Positions 14,431 through 29,700 of a stretch of DNA of 64,000 bases are shown here, piece by piece. The DNA is taken from NCBI GenBank assembly GCA_020055645.1, contig CM034550.1, forward strand, positions 15,141,001 to 15,205,000, read 5' to 3'. The translations under genes and the position numbers were made by a program. Each line of letters begins with the position of its first letter. Positions within the stretch are counted from its first letter, which is position 1. The stretch is from Tomocerus qinae (lineage: Eukaryota; Arthropoda; Collembola; Entomobryomorpha; Tomoceridae). The notes below the pieces were generated by a model. The model was not told the DNA's origin, made no database searches, and was given only the letters and a program-made list of their open reading frames with translations.

Positions 14431-17400
14431 TTGGCGTTAGTTTGCCCGCTTTCAAATTACCTTAGATATGAAATTATTTGTTTATTACTGCCTTTAATAA
14501 AGAAACTATCTTTTTTGCGTAAAGTGGACATGAAACACATGCAGGCAAATTACAATAACACTGTTTAATATTTAAGTCTTATAATTATAATATGAATATT
14601 AAATGATGAATTTGATGAACACACTGTACCGGCTGCGACTCAAAACGTTGCCTCTTTCAGAAGTTTAATTTCTTACGATGTTTGACTAGGTGGAAATATA
14701 TTATTAAGTTAAAAATACAAAAGGTACTTCAAAATAAAAAAATGTATGCTTGATAATAGCTTTATATTTTGATTTGGCGGTAGCTTCCCCGCTTTCAAAT
14801 TACCTTAGATATGCAATTATGTGTTTATTACTGCCTTTAATAAAGAAACTATCTTTTTTGCGTAAAGTGGACATGTAACACATGCAGGCAAATTACAATA
14901 ACACTGTTTAATATTTAAATCTTATAATTATAATATGAATATTAAATGATGAATTTGATGAACACACTGTACCGGCTGCGACTCAAAACGTTGCCTCTTT
15001 CAGAAGTTTAATTTCTTACTATGTTTGAGTAGGTGAAAATATATTATTAAGTTAAAAATACAAAAGGTAGTTCAAAATAAAAAAAATGTATGCTTGATAA
15101 TACCTTTTTTTTGATTTGGCGGTAGCTTTTTTCGCTTTCAAATTACCTTAGATGTGCAATTATGTGTTTATTACTGCCTTTAATAAAGAAACTATCTTTT
15201 TTGCGTAAAGTGGACATGTAACACATGCAGGCAAATTACAATAACACTGTTTAATATTTAAATCTTATAATTATAATATGAATATTAAATGATGAATTTG
15301 ATGAACACACTGTACCGGCTGCGACTCAAAACGTTGCCTCTTTCAGAAGTTTAATTTCTTACGATGTTTGAGTAGGTGAAAATATATTATTAAGTTAAAA
15401 ATACAAAAGGTAGTTCAAAATAAAAAAAATGTATGCTTGATAATACCTTTATTTTTTGATTTGGCGGTAGTTTCCCCGCTTTCAAATTACCTTAGATGTG
15501 CAATTATGTGTTTATTACTGCCTTTAATAAAGAAACTATCTTTTTTGCGTAAAGTGGACATGTAACACATGCAGGCAAATTACAATAACACTGTTTAATA
15601 TTTAAATCTTATAATTATAATATGAATATTAAATGATGAATTTGATGAACACACTGTACCGGCTGCGACTCAAAACGTTGCCTCTTTAAGAAGTTTAATT
15701 TCTTACGATGTTTGAGTAGGTGGAAATATATTATTAAGTTAAAAATACAAAAGGTAGTTCAAAATGAAAAAATGTATGCTTGATAATACCTTTATTTTTT
15801 GATTTGGCGGTAGTTTCCCCGTTTTCAAATTACCTTAGATATGAAAGAATGTGTTTATTACTGCCTTTAATAAAGAAAATATCTTTTTTGCGTAAAGTGG
15901 ACATGTAACACATGCAGGCAAATTACAATAACACTGTTTAATGTTTAAATCTTATAATTATAATATGAATATTAAATGATGAATTTGATGAACACACTGT
16001 ACCGGCTGCGACTCAAAACGTTACCTCTTTAAGAAGTTTAATTTCTTACGATGTTTGAGTAGGTGGAAATATATTATTAAGTTAAAAATACAAAAGGTAG
16101 TTCAAAATGAAAAAATGTATGCTTGATAATACCTTTATTTTTTGATTTGGCGGTAGTTTCCCCGCTTTCAAATTACCTTAGATATGAAAGTATGTGTTTA
16201 TTACTGCCTTTAATAAAGAAACTATCTTTTTTGCGTAAAGTGGACATGTAACACATGCAGGCAAATTACAATAACACTGTTTAATATTTAAATTTTATAA
16301 TTATAATATGAATATTAAATGATGAATTTGATGAACACACTGTACCGGCTGCGACTCAAAACGTTGCCTCTTTCAGAAGTTTAATTTCTTACGATGTTTG
16401 AGTAGGTCGAAATATATTATTAAGTTAAAAATACAAAAGGTAGTTCAAAATGAAAAAATGTATGCTTGATAATACCTTTATTTTTTGATTTGGCGGTAGT
16501 TTCCCCGCTTTTAAATTACCTTAGATATGAAATTATGTGTTTATTACTGCCTTTAATAAAGAAACAATCTTTTTTGCGTAAAGTGGACATGTAACACATG
16601 CAGGCAAATTACAATAACACTGTTTAATATTTAAATCTTATAATTATAATATGAATATTAAATGATGAACTTGATGAACACACTGTACCGGCTGCGACTC
16701 AAAACGTTGCCTCTTTCAGAAGTTTAATTTTTTACGATGTTTGACTAGGTGGAAATATGTTATTAAGTTAAAAATACAAAAGGTGGTTCAAAATAAAAAA
16801 ATGAATGATTGATAATATCTTTTTTTTTTGATTTGACGGTAGTTCCCCCGTTTTCAAATCATCTTAGATATGAAATTATATTTTTATTACTGCCTTTAAT
16901 AAAGTAACTATCTTTTTTGCGTAAATTGGACATGTAACACATGCAGGCAAATTAGAATAACACTGTTTAATATTTAAATCTTATAATTATAATATGAATA
17001 TTAAATGATGAACTTGATGAACACACTGTACCGGCTGCGACTCAAAACGTTGCCTCTTTCAGAAGTTTAATTTCTTACGATGTTTGACTAGGTGGAAATA
17101 TGTTATTAAGTTAAAAATACAAAAGGTAGTTCAAAATGAAAAAATGTATGCTTGATAATACCTTTATTTTTTGATTTGGCGGTAGTTTCCCCGCTTTCAA
17201 ATTACCTTAGATATGAAATTATGTGTTTATTACTGCCTTTAATAAAGAAACTACCTTTTTTGCGTAAAGTGGACATGTAACACATGCAGGCAAATTACAA
17301 TAACACTGTTTAATATTTAAATCTTATAATTATAATATGAATATTAAATGATGAATTTGATGAACACACTGTACCGGCTGCGACTCAAAACGTTGCCTCT

Positions 17401-20400
17401 TTAAGAAGTTTAATTTCTTACGATGTTTGAGTAGGTGGAAATATATTATTAAGTTAAAAATACAAAAGGTAGTTCAAAATGAAAAAATGTATGCTTGATA
17501 ATACCTTTATTTTTTGATTTGGCGGTAGTTTCCCCGTTTTCAAATTACCTTAGATATGAAAGAATGTGTTTATTACTGCCTTTAATAAAGAAAATATCTT
17601 TTTTGCGTAAAGTGGACATGTAACACATGCAGGCAAATTACAATAACACTGTTTAATATTTAAATCTTATAATTATAATATGAATATTAAATGATGAATT
17701 TGATGAACACACTGTACCGGCTGCGACTCAAAACGTTGCCTCTTTCAGAAGTTTAATTTCTTACGATGTTTGAGTAGGTGGAAATATATTATTAAGTTAA
17801 AAATACAAAAGGTAGTTCAAAATAAAAAAATGTATGCTTGATAATACCTTTATTTTTTGATTTGGCGGTAGTTTCCCCGCTTTCAAATTACCTTAGATAT
17901 GAAATTATGTGTTTATTACTGCCTTTAATAAAGAAACTATCTTTTTTGCGTAAAGTGGACATGTAACACATGCAGGCAAATTACAATAACACTGTTTAAT
18001 ATTTAAATCTTATAATTATAATATGAATATTAAATGATGAATTTGATGAACACACTGTACCGGCTGCGACTCAAAACGTTGCCTCTTTAAGAAGTTTAAT
18101 TTCTTACGATGTTTGAGTAGGTGGAAATATATTATTAAGTTAAAAATACAAAAGGTAGTTCAAAATGAAAAAATGTATGCTTGATAATACCTTTATTTTT
18201 TGATTTGGCGGTAGTTTCCCCGTTTTCAAATTACCTTAGATATGAAAGAATGTGTTTATTGCTGCCTTTAATAAAGAAAATATCTTTTTTGCGTAAAGTG
18301 GACATGTAACACATGCAGGCAAATTACAATAACACTGTTTAATGTTTAAATCTTATAATTATAATATGAATATTAAATGATGAATTTGATGAACACACTG
18401 TACCGGCTGCGACTCAAAACGTTACCTCTTTAAGAAGTTTAATTTCTTACGATGTTTGAGTAGGTGGAAATATATTATTAAGTTAAAAATACAAAAGGTA
18501 GTTCAAAATGAAAAAATGTATGCTTGATAATACCTTTATTTTTTGATTTGGCGGTAGTTTCCCCGCTTTCAAATTACCTTAGATATGAAAGTATGTGTTT
18601 ATTACTGCCTTTAATAAAGAAACTATCTTTTTTGCGTAAAGTGGACATGTAACACATGCAGGCAAATTACAATAACACTGTTTAATATTTAAATTTTATA
18701 ATTATAATATGAATATTAAATGATGAATTTGATGAACACACTGTACCGGCTGCGACTCAAAACGTTGCCTCTTTCAGAAGTTTAATTTCTTACGATGTTT
18801 GAGTAGGTCGAAATATATTATTAAGTTAAAAATACAAAAGGTAGTTCAAAATGAAAAAATGTATGCTTGATAATACCTTTATTTTTTGATTTGGCGGTAG
18901 TTTCCCCGCTTTTAAATTACCTTAGATATGAAATTATGTGTTTATTACTGCCTTTAATAAAGAAACAATCTTTTTTGCGTAAAGTGGACATGTAACACAT
19001 GCAGGCAAATTACAATAACACTGTTTAATATTTAAATCTTATAATTATAATATGAATATTAAATGATGAACTTGATGAACACACTGTACCGGCTGCGACT
19101 CAAAACGTTGCCTCTTTCAGAAGTTTAATTTTTTACGATGTTGGACTAGGTGGAAATATGTTATTAAGTTAAAAATACAAAAGGTGGTTCAAAATAAAAA
19201 AATGAATGATTGATAATATCTTTTTTTTTTGATTTGACGGTAGTTCCCCCGTTTTCAAATCATCTTAGATATGAAATTATATTTTTATTACTGCCTTTAA
19301 TAAAGTAACTATCTTTTTTGCGTAAATTGGACATGTAACACATGCAGGCAAATTAGAATAACACTGTTTAATATTTAAATCTTATAATTATAATATGAAT
19401 ATTAAATGATGAACTTGATGAACACACTGTACCGGCTGCGACTCAAAACGTTGCCTCTTTCAGAAGTTTAATTTCTTACGATGTTTGACTAGGTGGAAAT
19501 ATGTTATTAAGTTAAAAATACAAAAGGTAGTTCAAAATGAAAAAATGTATGCTTGATAATACCTTTATTTTTTGATTTGGCGGTAGTTTCCCCGCTTTCA
19601 AATTACCTTAGATATGAAATTATGTGTTTATTACTGCCTTTAATAAAGAAACTACCTTTTTTGCGTAAAGTGGACATGTAACACATGCAGGCAAATTACA
19701 ATAACACTGTTTAATATTTAAATCTTATAATTATAATATGAATATTAAATGATGAATTTGATGAACACACTGTACCGGCTGCGACTCAAAACGTTGCCTC
19801 TTTAAGAAGTTTAATTTCTTACGATGTTTGAGTAGGTGGAAATATATTATTAAGTTAAAAATACAAAAGGTAGTTCAAAATGAAAAAATGTATGCTTGAT
19901 AATACCTTTATTTTTTGATTTGGCGGTAGTTTCCCCGTTTTCAAATTACCTTAGATATGAAAGAATGTGTTTATTACTGCCTTTAATAAAGAAAATATCT
20001 TTTTTGCGTAAAGTGGACATGTAACACATGCAGGCAAATTACAATAACACTGTTTAATATTTAAATCTTATAATTATAATATGAATATTAAATGATGAAT
20101 TTGATGAACACACTGTACCGGCTGCGACTCAAAACGTTGCCTCTTTCAGAAGTTTAATTTCTTACGATGTTTGAGTAGGTGGAAATATATTATTAAGTTA
20201 AAAATACAAAAGGTAGTTCAAAATAAAAAAATGTATGCTTGATAATACCTTTATTTTTTGATTTGGCGGTAGTTTCCCCGCTTTCAAATTACCTTAGATA
20301 TGAAATTATGTGTTTATTACTGCCTTTAATAAAGAAACTATCTTTTTTGCGTAAAGTGGACATGTAACACATGCAGGCAAATTACAATAACACTGTTTAA

Positions 20401-23400
20401 TTTTTAAATCTTATAATTATAATATGAATATTAAATGATGAATTTGATGAACACACTGTACCGGCTGCGACTCAAAACGTTGCCTCTTTCAGAAGTTTAA
20501 TTTCTTACGATGTTTGAGTAGGTGGAAATATATTATTAAGTTAAAAATACAAAAGGTAGTTCAAAATAAAAAAATGTATGCTTGATAATACCTTTATTTT
20601 TTGATTTGGCGTTAGTTTGCCCGCTTTCAAATTACCTTAGATATGAAATTATTTGTTTATTACTGCCTTTAATAAAGAAACTATCTTTTTTGCGTAAAGT
20701 GGACATGAAACACATGCAGGCAAATTACAATAACACTGTTTAATATTTAAGTCTTATAATTATAATATGAATATTAAATGATGAATTTGATGAACACACT
20801 GTACCGGCTGCGACTCAAAACGTTGCCTCTTTCAGAAGTTTAATTTCTTACGATGTTTGACTAGGTGGAAATATATTATTAAGTTAAAAATACAAAAGGT
20901 ACTTCAAAATAAAAAAATGTATGCTTGATAATAGCTTTATATTTTGATTTGGCGGTAGCTTCCCCGCTTTCAAATTACCTTAGATATGCAATTATGTGTT
21001 TATTACTGCCTTTAATAAAGAAACTATCTTTTTTGCGTAAAGTGGACATGTAACACATGCAGGCAAATTACAATAACACTGTTTAATATTTAAATCTTAT
21101 AATTATAATATGAATATTAAATGATGAATTTGATGAACACACTGTACCGGCTGCGACTCAAAACGTTGCCTCTTTCAGAAGTTTAATTTCTTACTATGTT
21201 TGAGTAGGTGAAAATATATTATTAAGTTAAAAATACAAAAGGTAGTTCAAAATAAAAAAAATGTATGCTTGATAATACCTTTTTTTTGATTTGGCGGTAG
21301 CTTTTTTCGCTTTCAAATTACCTTAGATGTGCAATTATGTGTTTATTACTGCCTTTAATAAAGAAACTATCTTTTTTGCGTAAAGTGGACATGTAACACA
21401 TGCAGGCAAATTACAATAACACTGTTTAATATTTAAATCTTATAATTATAATATGAATATTAAATGATGAAGTTGATGAACACACTGTACCGGCTGCGAC
21501 TCAAAACGTTGCCTCTTTCAGAAGTTTAATTTCTTACGATGTTTGAGTAGGTGGAAATATATTATTAAGTTAAAAATACAAAAGGTAGTTCAAAATAAAA
21601 AAATGTATGCTTGATAATACCTTTATTTTTTGATTTGGCGGTAGTTTCCCCGCTTTCAAATTACCTTAGATATGAAAGTATGTGTTTATTACTGCCTTTA
21701 ATAAAGAAACTATCTTTTTTGCGTAAAGTGGACATGTAACACATGCAGGCAAATTACAATAACACTGTTTAATATTTAAATCTTATAATTATAATATGAA
21801 TATTAAATGATGAATTTGATGAACACACTGTACCGGCTGCGACTCAAAACGTTACCTCTTTAAGAAGTTTAATTTCTTACGATGTTTGAGTAGGTGGAAA
21901 TATATTATTAAGTTAAAAATACAAAAGGTAGTTCAAAATGAAAAAATGTATGCTTGATAATACCTTTATTTTTTGATTTGGCGGTAGTTTCCCCGCTTTC
22001 AAATTACCTTAGATATGAAAGTATGTGTTTATTACTGCCTTTAATAAAGAAACTATCTTTTTTGCGTAAAGTGGACATGTAACACATGCAGGCAAATTAC
22101 AATAACACTGTTTAATATTTAAATCTTATAATTATAATATGAATATTAAATGATGAAGTTGATGAACACACTGTACCGGCTGCGACTCAAAACGTTGCCT
22201 CTTTCAGAAGTTTAATTTCTTACGATGTTTGAGTAGGTGGAAATATATTATTAAGTTAAAAATACAAAAGGTAGTTCAAAATAAAAAAATGTATGCTTGA
22301 TAATACCTTTATTTTTTGATTTGGCGGTAGTTTCCCCGCTTTCAAATTACCTTAGATATGAAAGTATGTGTTTATTACTGCCTTTAATAAAGAAACTATC
22401 TTTTTTGCGTAAAGTGGACATGTAACACATGCAGGCAAATTACAATAACACTGTTTAATGTTTAAATCTTATAATTATAATATGAATATTAAATGATGAA
22501 TTTGATGAACACACTGTACCGGCTGCGACTCAAAACGTTACCTCTTTAAGAAGTTTAATTTCTTACGATGTTTGAGTAGGTGGAAATATATTATTAAGTT
22601 AAAAATACAAAAGGTAGTTCAAAATGAAAAAATGTATGCTTGATAATACCTTTATTTTTTGATTTGGCGGTAGTTTCCCCGCTTTCAAATTACCTTAGAT
22701 ATGAAAGTATGTGTTTATTACTGCCTTTAATAAAGAAACTATCTTTTTTGCGTAAAGTGGACATGTAACACATGCAGGCAAATTACAATAACACTGTTTA
22801 ATGTTTAAATCTTATAATTATAATATGAATATTAAATGATGAATTTGATGAACACACTGTACCGGCTGCGACTCAAAACGTTACCTCTTTAAGAAGTTTA
22901 ATTTCTTACGATGTTTGAGTAGGTGGAAATATATTATTAAGTTAAAAATACAAAAGGTAGTTCAAAATGAAAAAATGTATGCTTGATAATACCTTTATTT
23001 TTTGATTTGGCGGTAGTTTCCCCGCTTTCAAATTACCTTAGATATGAAAGTATGTGTTTATTACTGCCTTTAATAAAGAAACTATCTTTTTTGCGTAAAG
23101 TGGACATGTAACACATGCAGGCAAATTACAATAACACTGTTTAATATTTAAATTTTATAATTATAATATGAATATTAAATGATGAATTTGATGAACACAC
23201 TGTACCGGCTGCGACTCAAAACGTTGCCTCTTTCAGAAGTTTAATTTCTTACGATGTTTGAGTAGGTCGAAATATATTATTAAGTTAAAAATACAAAAGG
23301 TAGTTCAAAATGAAAAAATGTATGCTTGATAATACCTTTATTTTTTGATTTGGGGGTAGTTTCCCCGCTTTTAAATTACCTTAGATATGAAATTATGTGC

Positions 23401-26400
23401 TTATTACTGCCTTTAATAAAGAAACAATCTTTTTTGCGTAAAGTGGACATGTAACACATGCAGGCAAATTACAATAACACTGTTTAATATTTAAATCTTA
23501 TAATTATAATATGAATATTAAATGATGAACTTGATGAACACACTGTACCGGCTGCGACTCAAAACGTTGCCTCTTTCAGAAGTTTAATTTTTTACGATGT
23601 TTGACTAGGTGGAAATATGTTATTAAGTTAAAAATACAAAAGGTGGTTCAAAATAAAAAAATGAATGATTGATAATATCTTTATTTTTTGATTTGACGGT
23701 AGTTCCCCCGTTTTCAAATCATCTTAGATATGAAATTATATTTTTATTACTGCCTTTAATAAAGTAACTATCTTTTTTGCGTAAAGTGGACATGTAACAC
23801 ATGCAGGCAAATTAGAATAACACTGTTTAATATTTAAATCTTATAATTATATTATGAATATTAAATGATGAACTTGATGAACACACTGTACCGGCTGCGA
23901 CTCAAACCGTTGCCTCTTTCAGAAGTTTAAATTTCTACGATGTTTGACTAGGTGGAAATATATTATTAAGTTAAAAATACAAAAGGTAGTTCAAAATGAA
24001 AAAATGTATGCTTGATAATACCTTTATTTTTTGATTTGGCGGTAGTTTCCCCGCTTTCAAATTACCTTAGATATGAAAGTATGATTTTATTATTGCCTTT
24101 AATAAAGAAACTATCTTTTTTGCGTAAAGTGGAAATGTAAAACATGCAGGCAAATTAGAATAACACTGTTTAATATTTAAATCTTATAATTATATTATGA
24201 ACATTAAATGATGAACTTGCTGAACACACGGTACTGGCTGCGACTCAAACCGTTGCCTCTTTCAAAAGTTTAATTTCCTACGATGTTTGAGTAGGTCGAA
24301 ATATATTATTAAGTTAAAAATACAAAAGGTAGTTCAAAATGAAAAAATGTATGCTTGATAATACCTTTATTTTTTGATTTGGCGGTAGTTTCCCCGTTTT
24401 CAAATTACCTTAGATATGAAAGAATGTGTTTATTACTGCCTTTAATAAAGAAAATATCTTTTTTGCGTAAAGTGGACATGTAACACATGCAGGCAAATTA
24501 CAATAACACTGTTTAATGTTTAAATCTTATAATTATAATATGAATATTAAATGATGAATTTGATGAACACACTGTACCGGCTGCGACTCAAAACGTTACC
24601 TCTTTAAGAAGTTTAATTTCTTACGATGTTTGAGTAGGTGGAAATATATTATTAAGTTAAAAATACAAAAGGTAGTTCAAAATGAAAAAATGTATGCTTG
24701 ATAATACCTTTATTTTTTGATTTGGCGGTAGTTTCCCCGCTTTCAAATTACCTTAGATATGAAAGTATGTGTTTATTACTGCCTTTAATAAAGAAACTAT
24801 CTTTTTTGCGTAAAGTGGACATGTAACACATGCAGGCAAATTACAATAACACTGTTTAATATTTAAATTTTATAATTATAATATGAATATTAAATGATGA
24901 ATTTGATGAACACACTGTACCGGCTGCGACTCAAAACGTTGCCTCTTTCAGAAGTTTAATTTCTTACGATGTTTGAGTAGGTCGAAATATATTATTAAGT
25001 TAAAAATACAAAAGGTAGTTCAAAATGAAAAAATGTATGCTTGATAATACCTTTATTTTTTGATTTGGCGGTAGTTTCCCCGCTTTTAAATTACCTTAGA
25101 TATGAAATTATGTGTTTATTACTGCCTTTAATAAAGAAACAATCTTTTTTGCGTAAAGTGGACATGTAACACATGCAGGCAAATTACAATAACACTGTTT
25201 AATATTTAAATCTTATAATTATAATATGAATATTAAATGATGAACTTGATGAACACACTGTACCGGCTGCGACTCAAAACGTTGCCTCTTTCAGAAGTTT
25301 AATTTTTTACGATGTTTGACTAGGTGGAAATATGTTATTAAGTTAAAAATACAAAAGGTGGTTCAAAATAAAAAAATGAATGATTGATAATATCTTTTTT
25401 TTTTGATTTGACGGTAGTTCCCCCGTTTTCAAATCATCTTAGATATGAAATTATATTTTTATTACTGCCTTTAATAAAGTAACTATCTTTTTTGCGTAAA
25501 TTGGACATGTAACACATGCAGGCAAATTAGAATAACACTGTTTAATATTTAAATCTTATAATTATAATATGAATATTAAATGATGAACTTGATGAACACA
25601 CTGTACCGGCTGCGACTCAAAACGTTGCCTCTTTCAGAAGTTTAATTTCTTACGATGTTTGACTAGGTGGAAATATGTTATTAAGTTAAAAATACAAAAG
25701 GTAGTTCAAAATGAAAAAATGTATGCTTGATAATACCTTTATTTTTTGATTTGGCGGTAGTTTCCCCGCTTTCAAATTACCTTAGATATGAAATTATGTG
25801 TTTATTACTGCCTTTAATAAAGAAACTACCTTTTTTGCGTAAAGTGGACACGTAACACATGCAGGCAAATTACAATAACACTGTTTAATATTTAAATCTT
25901 ATAATTATAATATGAATATTAAATGATGAATTTGATGAACACACTGTACCGGCTGCGACTCAAAACGTTGCCTCTTTAAGAAGTTTAATTTCTTACGATG
26001 TTTGAGTAGGTGGAAATATATTATTAAGTTAAAAATACAAAAGGTAGTTCAAAATGAAAAAATGTATGCTTGATAATACCTTTATTTTTTGATTTGGCGG
26101 TAGTTTCCCCGTTTTCAAATTACCTTAGATATGAAAGAATGTGTTTATTACTGCCTTTAATAAAGAAAATATCTTTTTTGCGTAAAGTGGACATGTAACA
26201 CATGCAGGCAAATTACAATAACACTGTTTAATATTTAAATCTTATAATTATAATATGAATATTAAATGATGAATTTGATGAACACACTGTACCGGCTGCG
26301 ACTCAAAACGTTGCCTCTTTCAGAAGTTTAATTTCTTACGATGTTTGAGTAGGTGGAAATATATTATTAAGTTAAAAATACAAAAGGTAGTTCAAAATAA

Positions 26401-26779
26401 AAAAATGTATGCTTGATAATACCTTTATTTTTTGATTTGGCGGTAGTTTCCCCGCTTTCAAATTACCTTAGATATGAAATTATGTGTTTATTACTGCCTT
26501 TAATAAAGAAACTATCTTTTTTGCGTAAAGTGGACATGTAACACATGCAGGCAAATTACAATAACACTGTTTAATTTTTAAATCTTATAATTATAATATG
26601 AATATTAAATGATGAATTTGATGAACACACTGTACCGGCTGCGACTCAAAACGTTGCCTCTTTCAGAAGTTTAATTTCTTACGATGTTTGAGTAGGTGGA
26701 AATATATTATTAAGTTAAAAATACAAAAGGTAGTTCAAAATAAAAAAATGTATGCTTGATAATACCTTTATTTTTTGAT
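14431..26779 (+). repeat. Eighteen-monomer higher-order unit, two periods
   Basis: The variant TTGGCGTTAGTTTGCCCGC occurs at 14431, 20606 and 26780, with steps of 6175 and 6174 bp (18 x 343). The neighbouring variant GGTAGCTTTTTTCGC follows the same spacing at about 15120, 21295 and 27470. A third variant, TCTTTTTTTTTTGATTTGACGG, shows a 7-monomer step (about 16819 to 19222) and an 18-monomer step (to about 25394). Long blocks were therefore copied repeatedly with internal length changes. Confidence 0.75.
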
Positions 26780-29700
26780 TTGGCGTTAGTTTGCCCGCTT
26801 TCAAATTACCTTAGATATGAAATTATTTGTTTATTACTGCCTTTAATAAAGAAACTATCTTTTTTGCGTAAAGTGGACATGAAACACATGCAGGCAAATT
26901 ACAATAACACTGTTTAATATTTAAGTCTTATAATTATAATATGAATATTAAATGATGAATTTGATGAACACACTGTACCGGCTGCGACTCAAAACGTTGC
27001 CTCTTTCAGAAGTTTAATTTCTTACGATGTTTGACTAGGTGGAAATATATTATTAAGTTAAAAATACAAAAGGTACTTCAAAATAAAAAAATGTATGCTT
27101 GATAATAGCTTTATATTTTGATTTGGCGGTAGCTTCCCCGCTTTCAAATTACCTTAGATATGCAATTATGTGTTTATTACTGCCTTTAATAAAGAAACTA
27201 TCTTTTTTGCGTAAAGTGGACATGTAACACATGCAGGCAAATTACAATAACACTGTTTAATATTTAAATCTTATAATTATAATATGAATATTAAATGATG
27301 AATTTGATGAACACACTGTACCGGCTGCGACTCAAAACGTTGCCTCTTTCAGAAGTTTAATTTCTTACTATGTTTGAGTAGGTGAAAATATATTATTAAG
27401 TTAAAAATACAAAAGGTAGTTCAAAATAAAAAAAATGTATGCTTGATAATACCTTTTTTTTGATTTGGCGGTAGCTTTTTTCGCTTTCAAATTACCTTAG
27501 ATGTGCAATTATGTGTTTATTACTGCCTTTAATAAAGAAACTATCTTTTTTGCGTAAAGTGGACATGTAACACATGCAGGCAAATTACAATAACACTGTT
27601 TAATATTTAAATCTTATAATTATAATATGAATATTAAATGATGAATTTGATGAACACACTGTACCGGCTGCGACTCAAAACGTTGCCTCTTTCAGAAGTT
27701 TAATTTCTTACGATGTTTGAGTAGGTGAAAATATATTATTAAGTTAAAAATACAAAAGGTAGTTCAAAATGAAAAAATGTATGCTTGATAATACCTTTTT
27801 TTTGATTTGGCGGTAGCTTTTTTCGCTTTCAAATTACCTTAGATGTGCAATTATGTGTTTATTACTGCCTTTAATAAAGAAACTATCTTTTTTGCGTAAA
27901 GTGGACATGTAACACATGCAGGCAAATTACAATAACACTGTTTAATATTTAAATCTTATAATTATAATATGAATATTAAATGATGAAGTTGATGAACACA
28001 CTGTACCGGCTGCGACTCAAAACGTTGCCTCTTTCAGAAGTTTAATTTCTTACGATGTTTGAGTAGGTGGAAATATATTATTAAGTTAAAAATACAAAAG
28101 GTAGTTCAAAATAAAAAAATGTATGCTTGATAATACCTTTATTTTTTGATTTGGCGGTAGTTTCCCCGCTTTCAAATTACCTTAGATATGAAAGTATGTG
28201 TTTATTACTGCCTTTAATAAAGAAACTATCTTTTTTGCGTAAAGTGGACATGTAACACATGCAGGCAAATTACAATAACACTGTTTAATGTTTAAATCTT
28301 ATAATTATAATATGAATATTAAATGATGAATTTGATGAACACACTGTACCGGCTGCGACTCAAAACGTTACCTCTTTCAGAAGTTTAATTTCTTACGATG
28401 TTTGAGTAGGTGGAAATATATTATTAAGTTAAAAATACAAAAGGTAGTTCAAAATGAAAAAATGTATGCTTGATAATACCTTTATTTTTTGATTTGGCGG
28501 TAGTTTCCCCGCTTTCAAATTACCTTAGATATGAAAGTATGTGTTTATTACTGCCTTTAATAAAGAAACTATCTTTTTTGCGTAAAGTGGACATGTAACA
28601 CATGCAGGCAAATTACAATAACACTGTTTAATATTTAAATTTTATAATTATAATATGAATATTAAATGATGAATTTGATGAACACACTGTACCGGCTGCG
28701 ACTCAAAACGTTGCCTCTTTCAGAAGTTTAATTTCTTACGATGTTTGAGTAGGTCGAAATATATTATTAAGTTAAAAATACAAAAGGTAGTTCAAAATGA
28801 AAAAATGTATGCTTGATAATACCTTTATTTTTTGATTTGGCGGTAGTTTCCCCGCTTTTAAATTACCTTAGATATGAAATTATGTGCTTATTACTGCCTT
28901 TAATAAAGAAACAATCTTTTTTGCGTAAAGTGGACATGTAACACATGCAGGCAAATTACAATAACACTGTTTAATATTTAAATCTTATAATTATAATATG
29001 AATATTAAATGATGAACTTGATGAACACACTGTACCGGCTGCGACTCAAAACGTTGCCTCTTTCAGAAGTTTAATTTTTTACGATGTTTGACTAGGTGGA
29101 AATATGTTATTAAGTTAAAAATACAAAAGGTGGTTCAAAATAAAAAAATGAATGATTGATAATATCTTTATTTTTTGATTTGACGGTAGTTCCCCCGTTT
29201 TCAAATCATCTTAGATATGAAATTATATTTTTATTACTGCCTTTAATAAAGTAACTATCTTTTTTGCGTAAAGTGGACATGTAACACATGCAGGCAAATT
29301 AGAATAACACTGTTTAATATTTAAATCTTATAATTATATTATGAATATTAAATGATGAACTTGATGAACACACTGTACCGGCTGCGACTCAAACCGTTGC
29401 CTCTTTCAGAAGTTTAAATTTCTACGATGTTTGACTAGGTGGAAATATATTATTAAGTTAAAAATACAAAAGGTAGTTCAAAATGAAAAAATGTATGCTT
29501 GATAATACCTTTATTTTTTGATTTGGCGGTAGTTTCCCCGCTTTCAAATTACCTTAGATATGAAAGTATGATTTTATTATTGCCTTTAATAAAGAAACTA
29601 TCTTTTTTGCGTAAAGTGGAAATGTAAAACATGCAGGCAAATTAGAATAACACTGTTTAATATTTAAATCTTATAATTATATTATGAACATTAAATGATG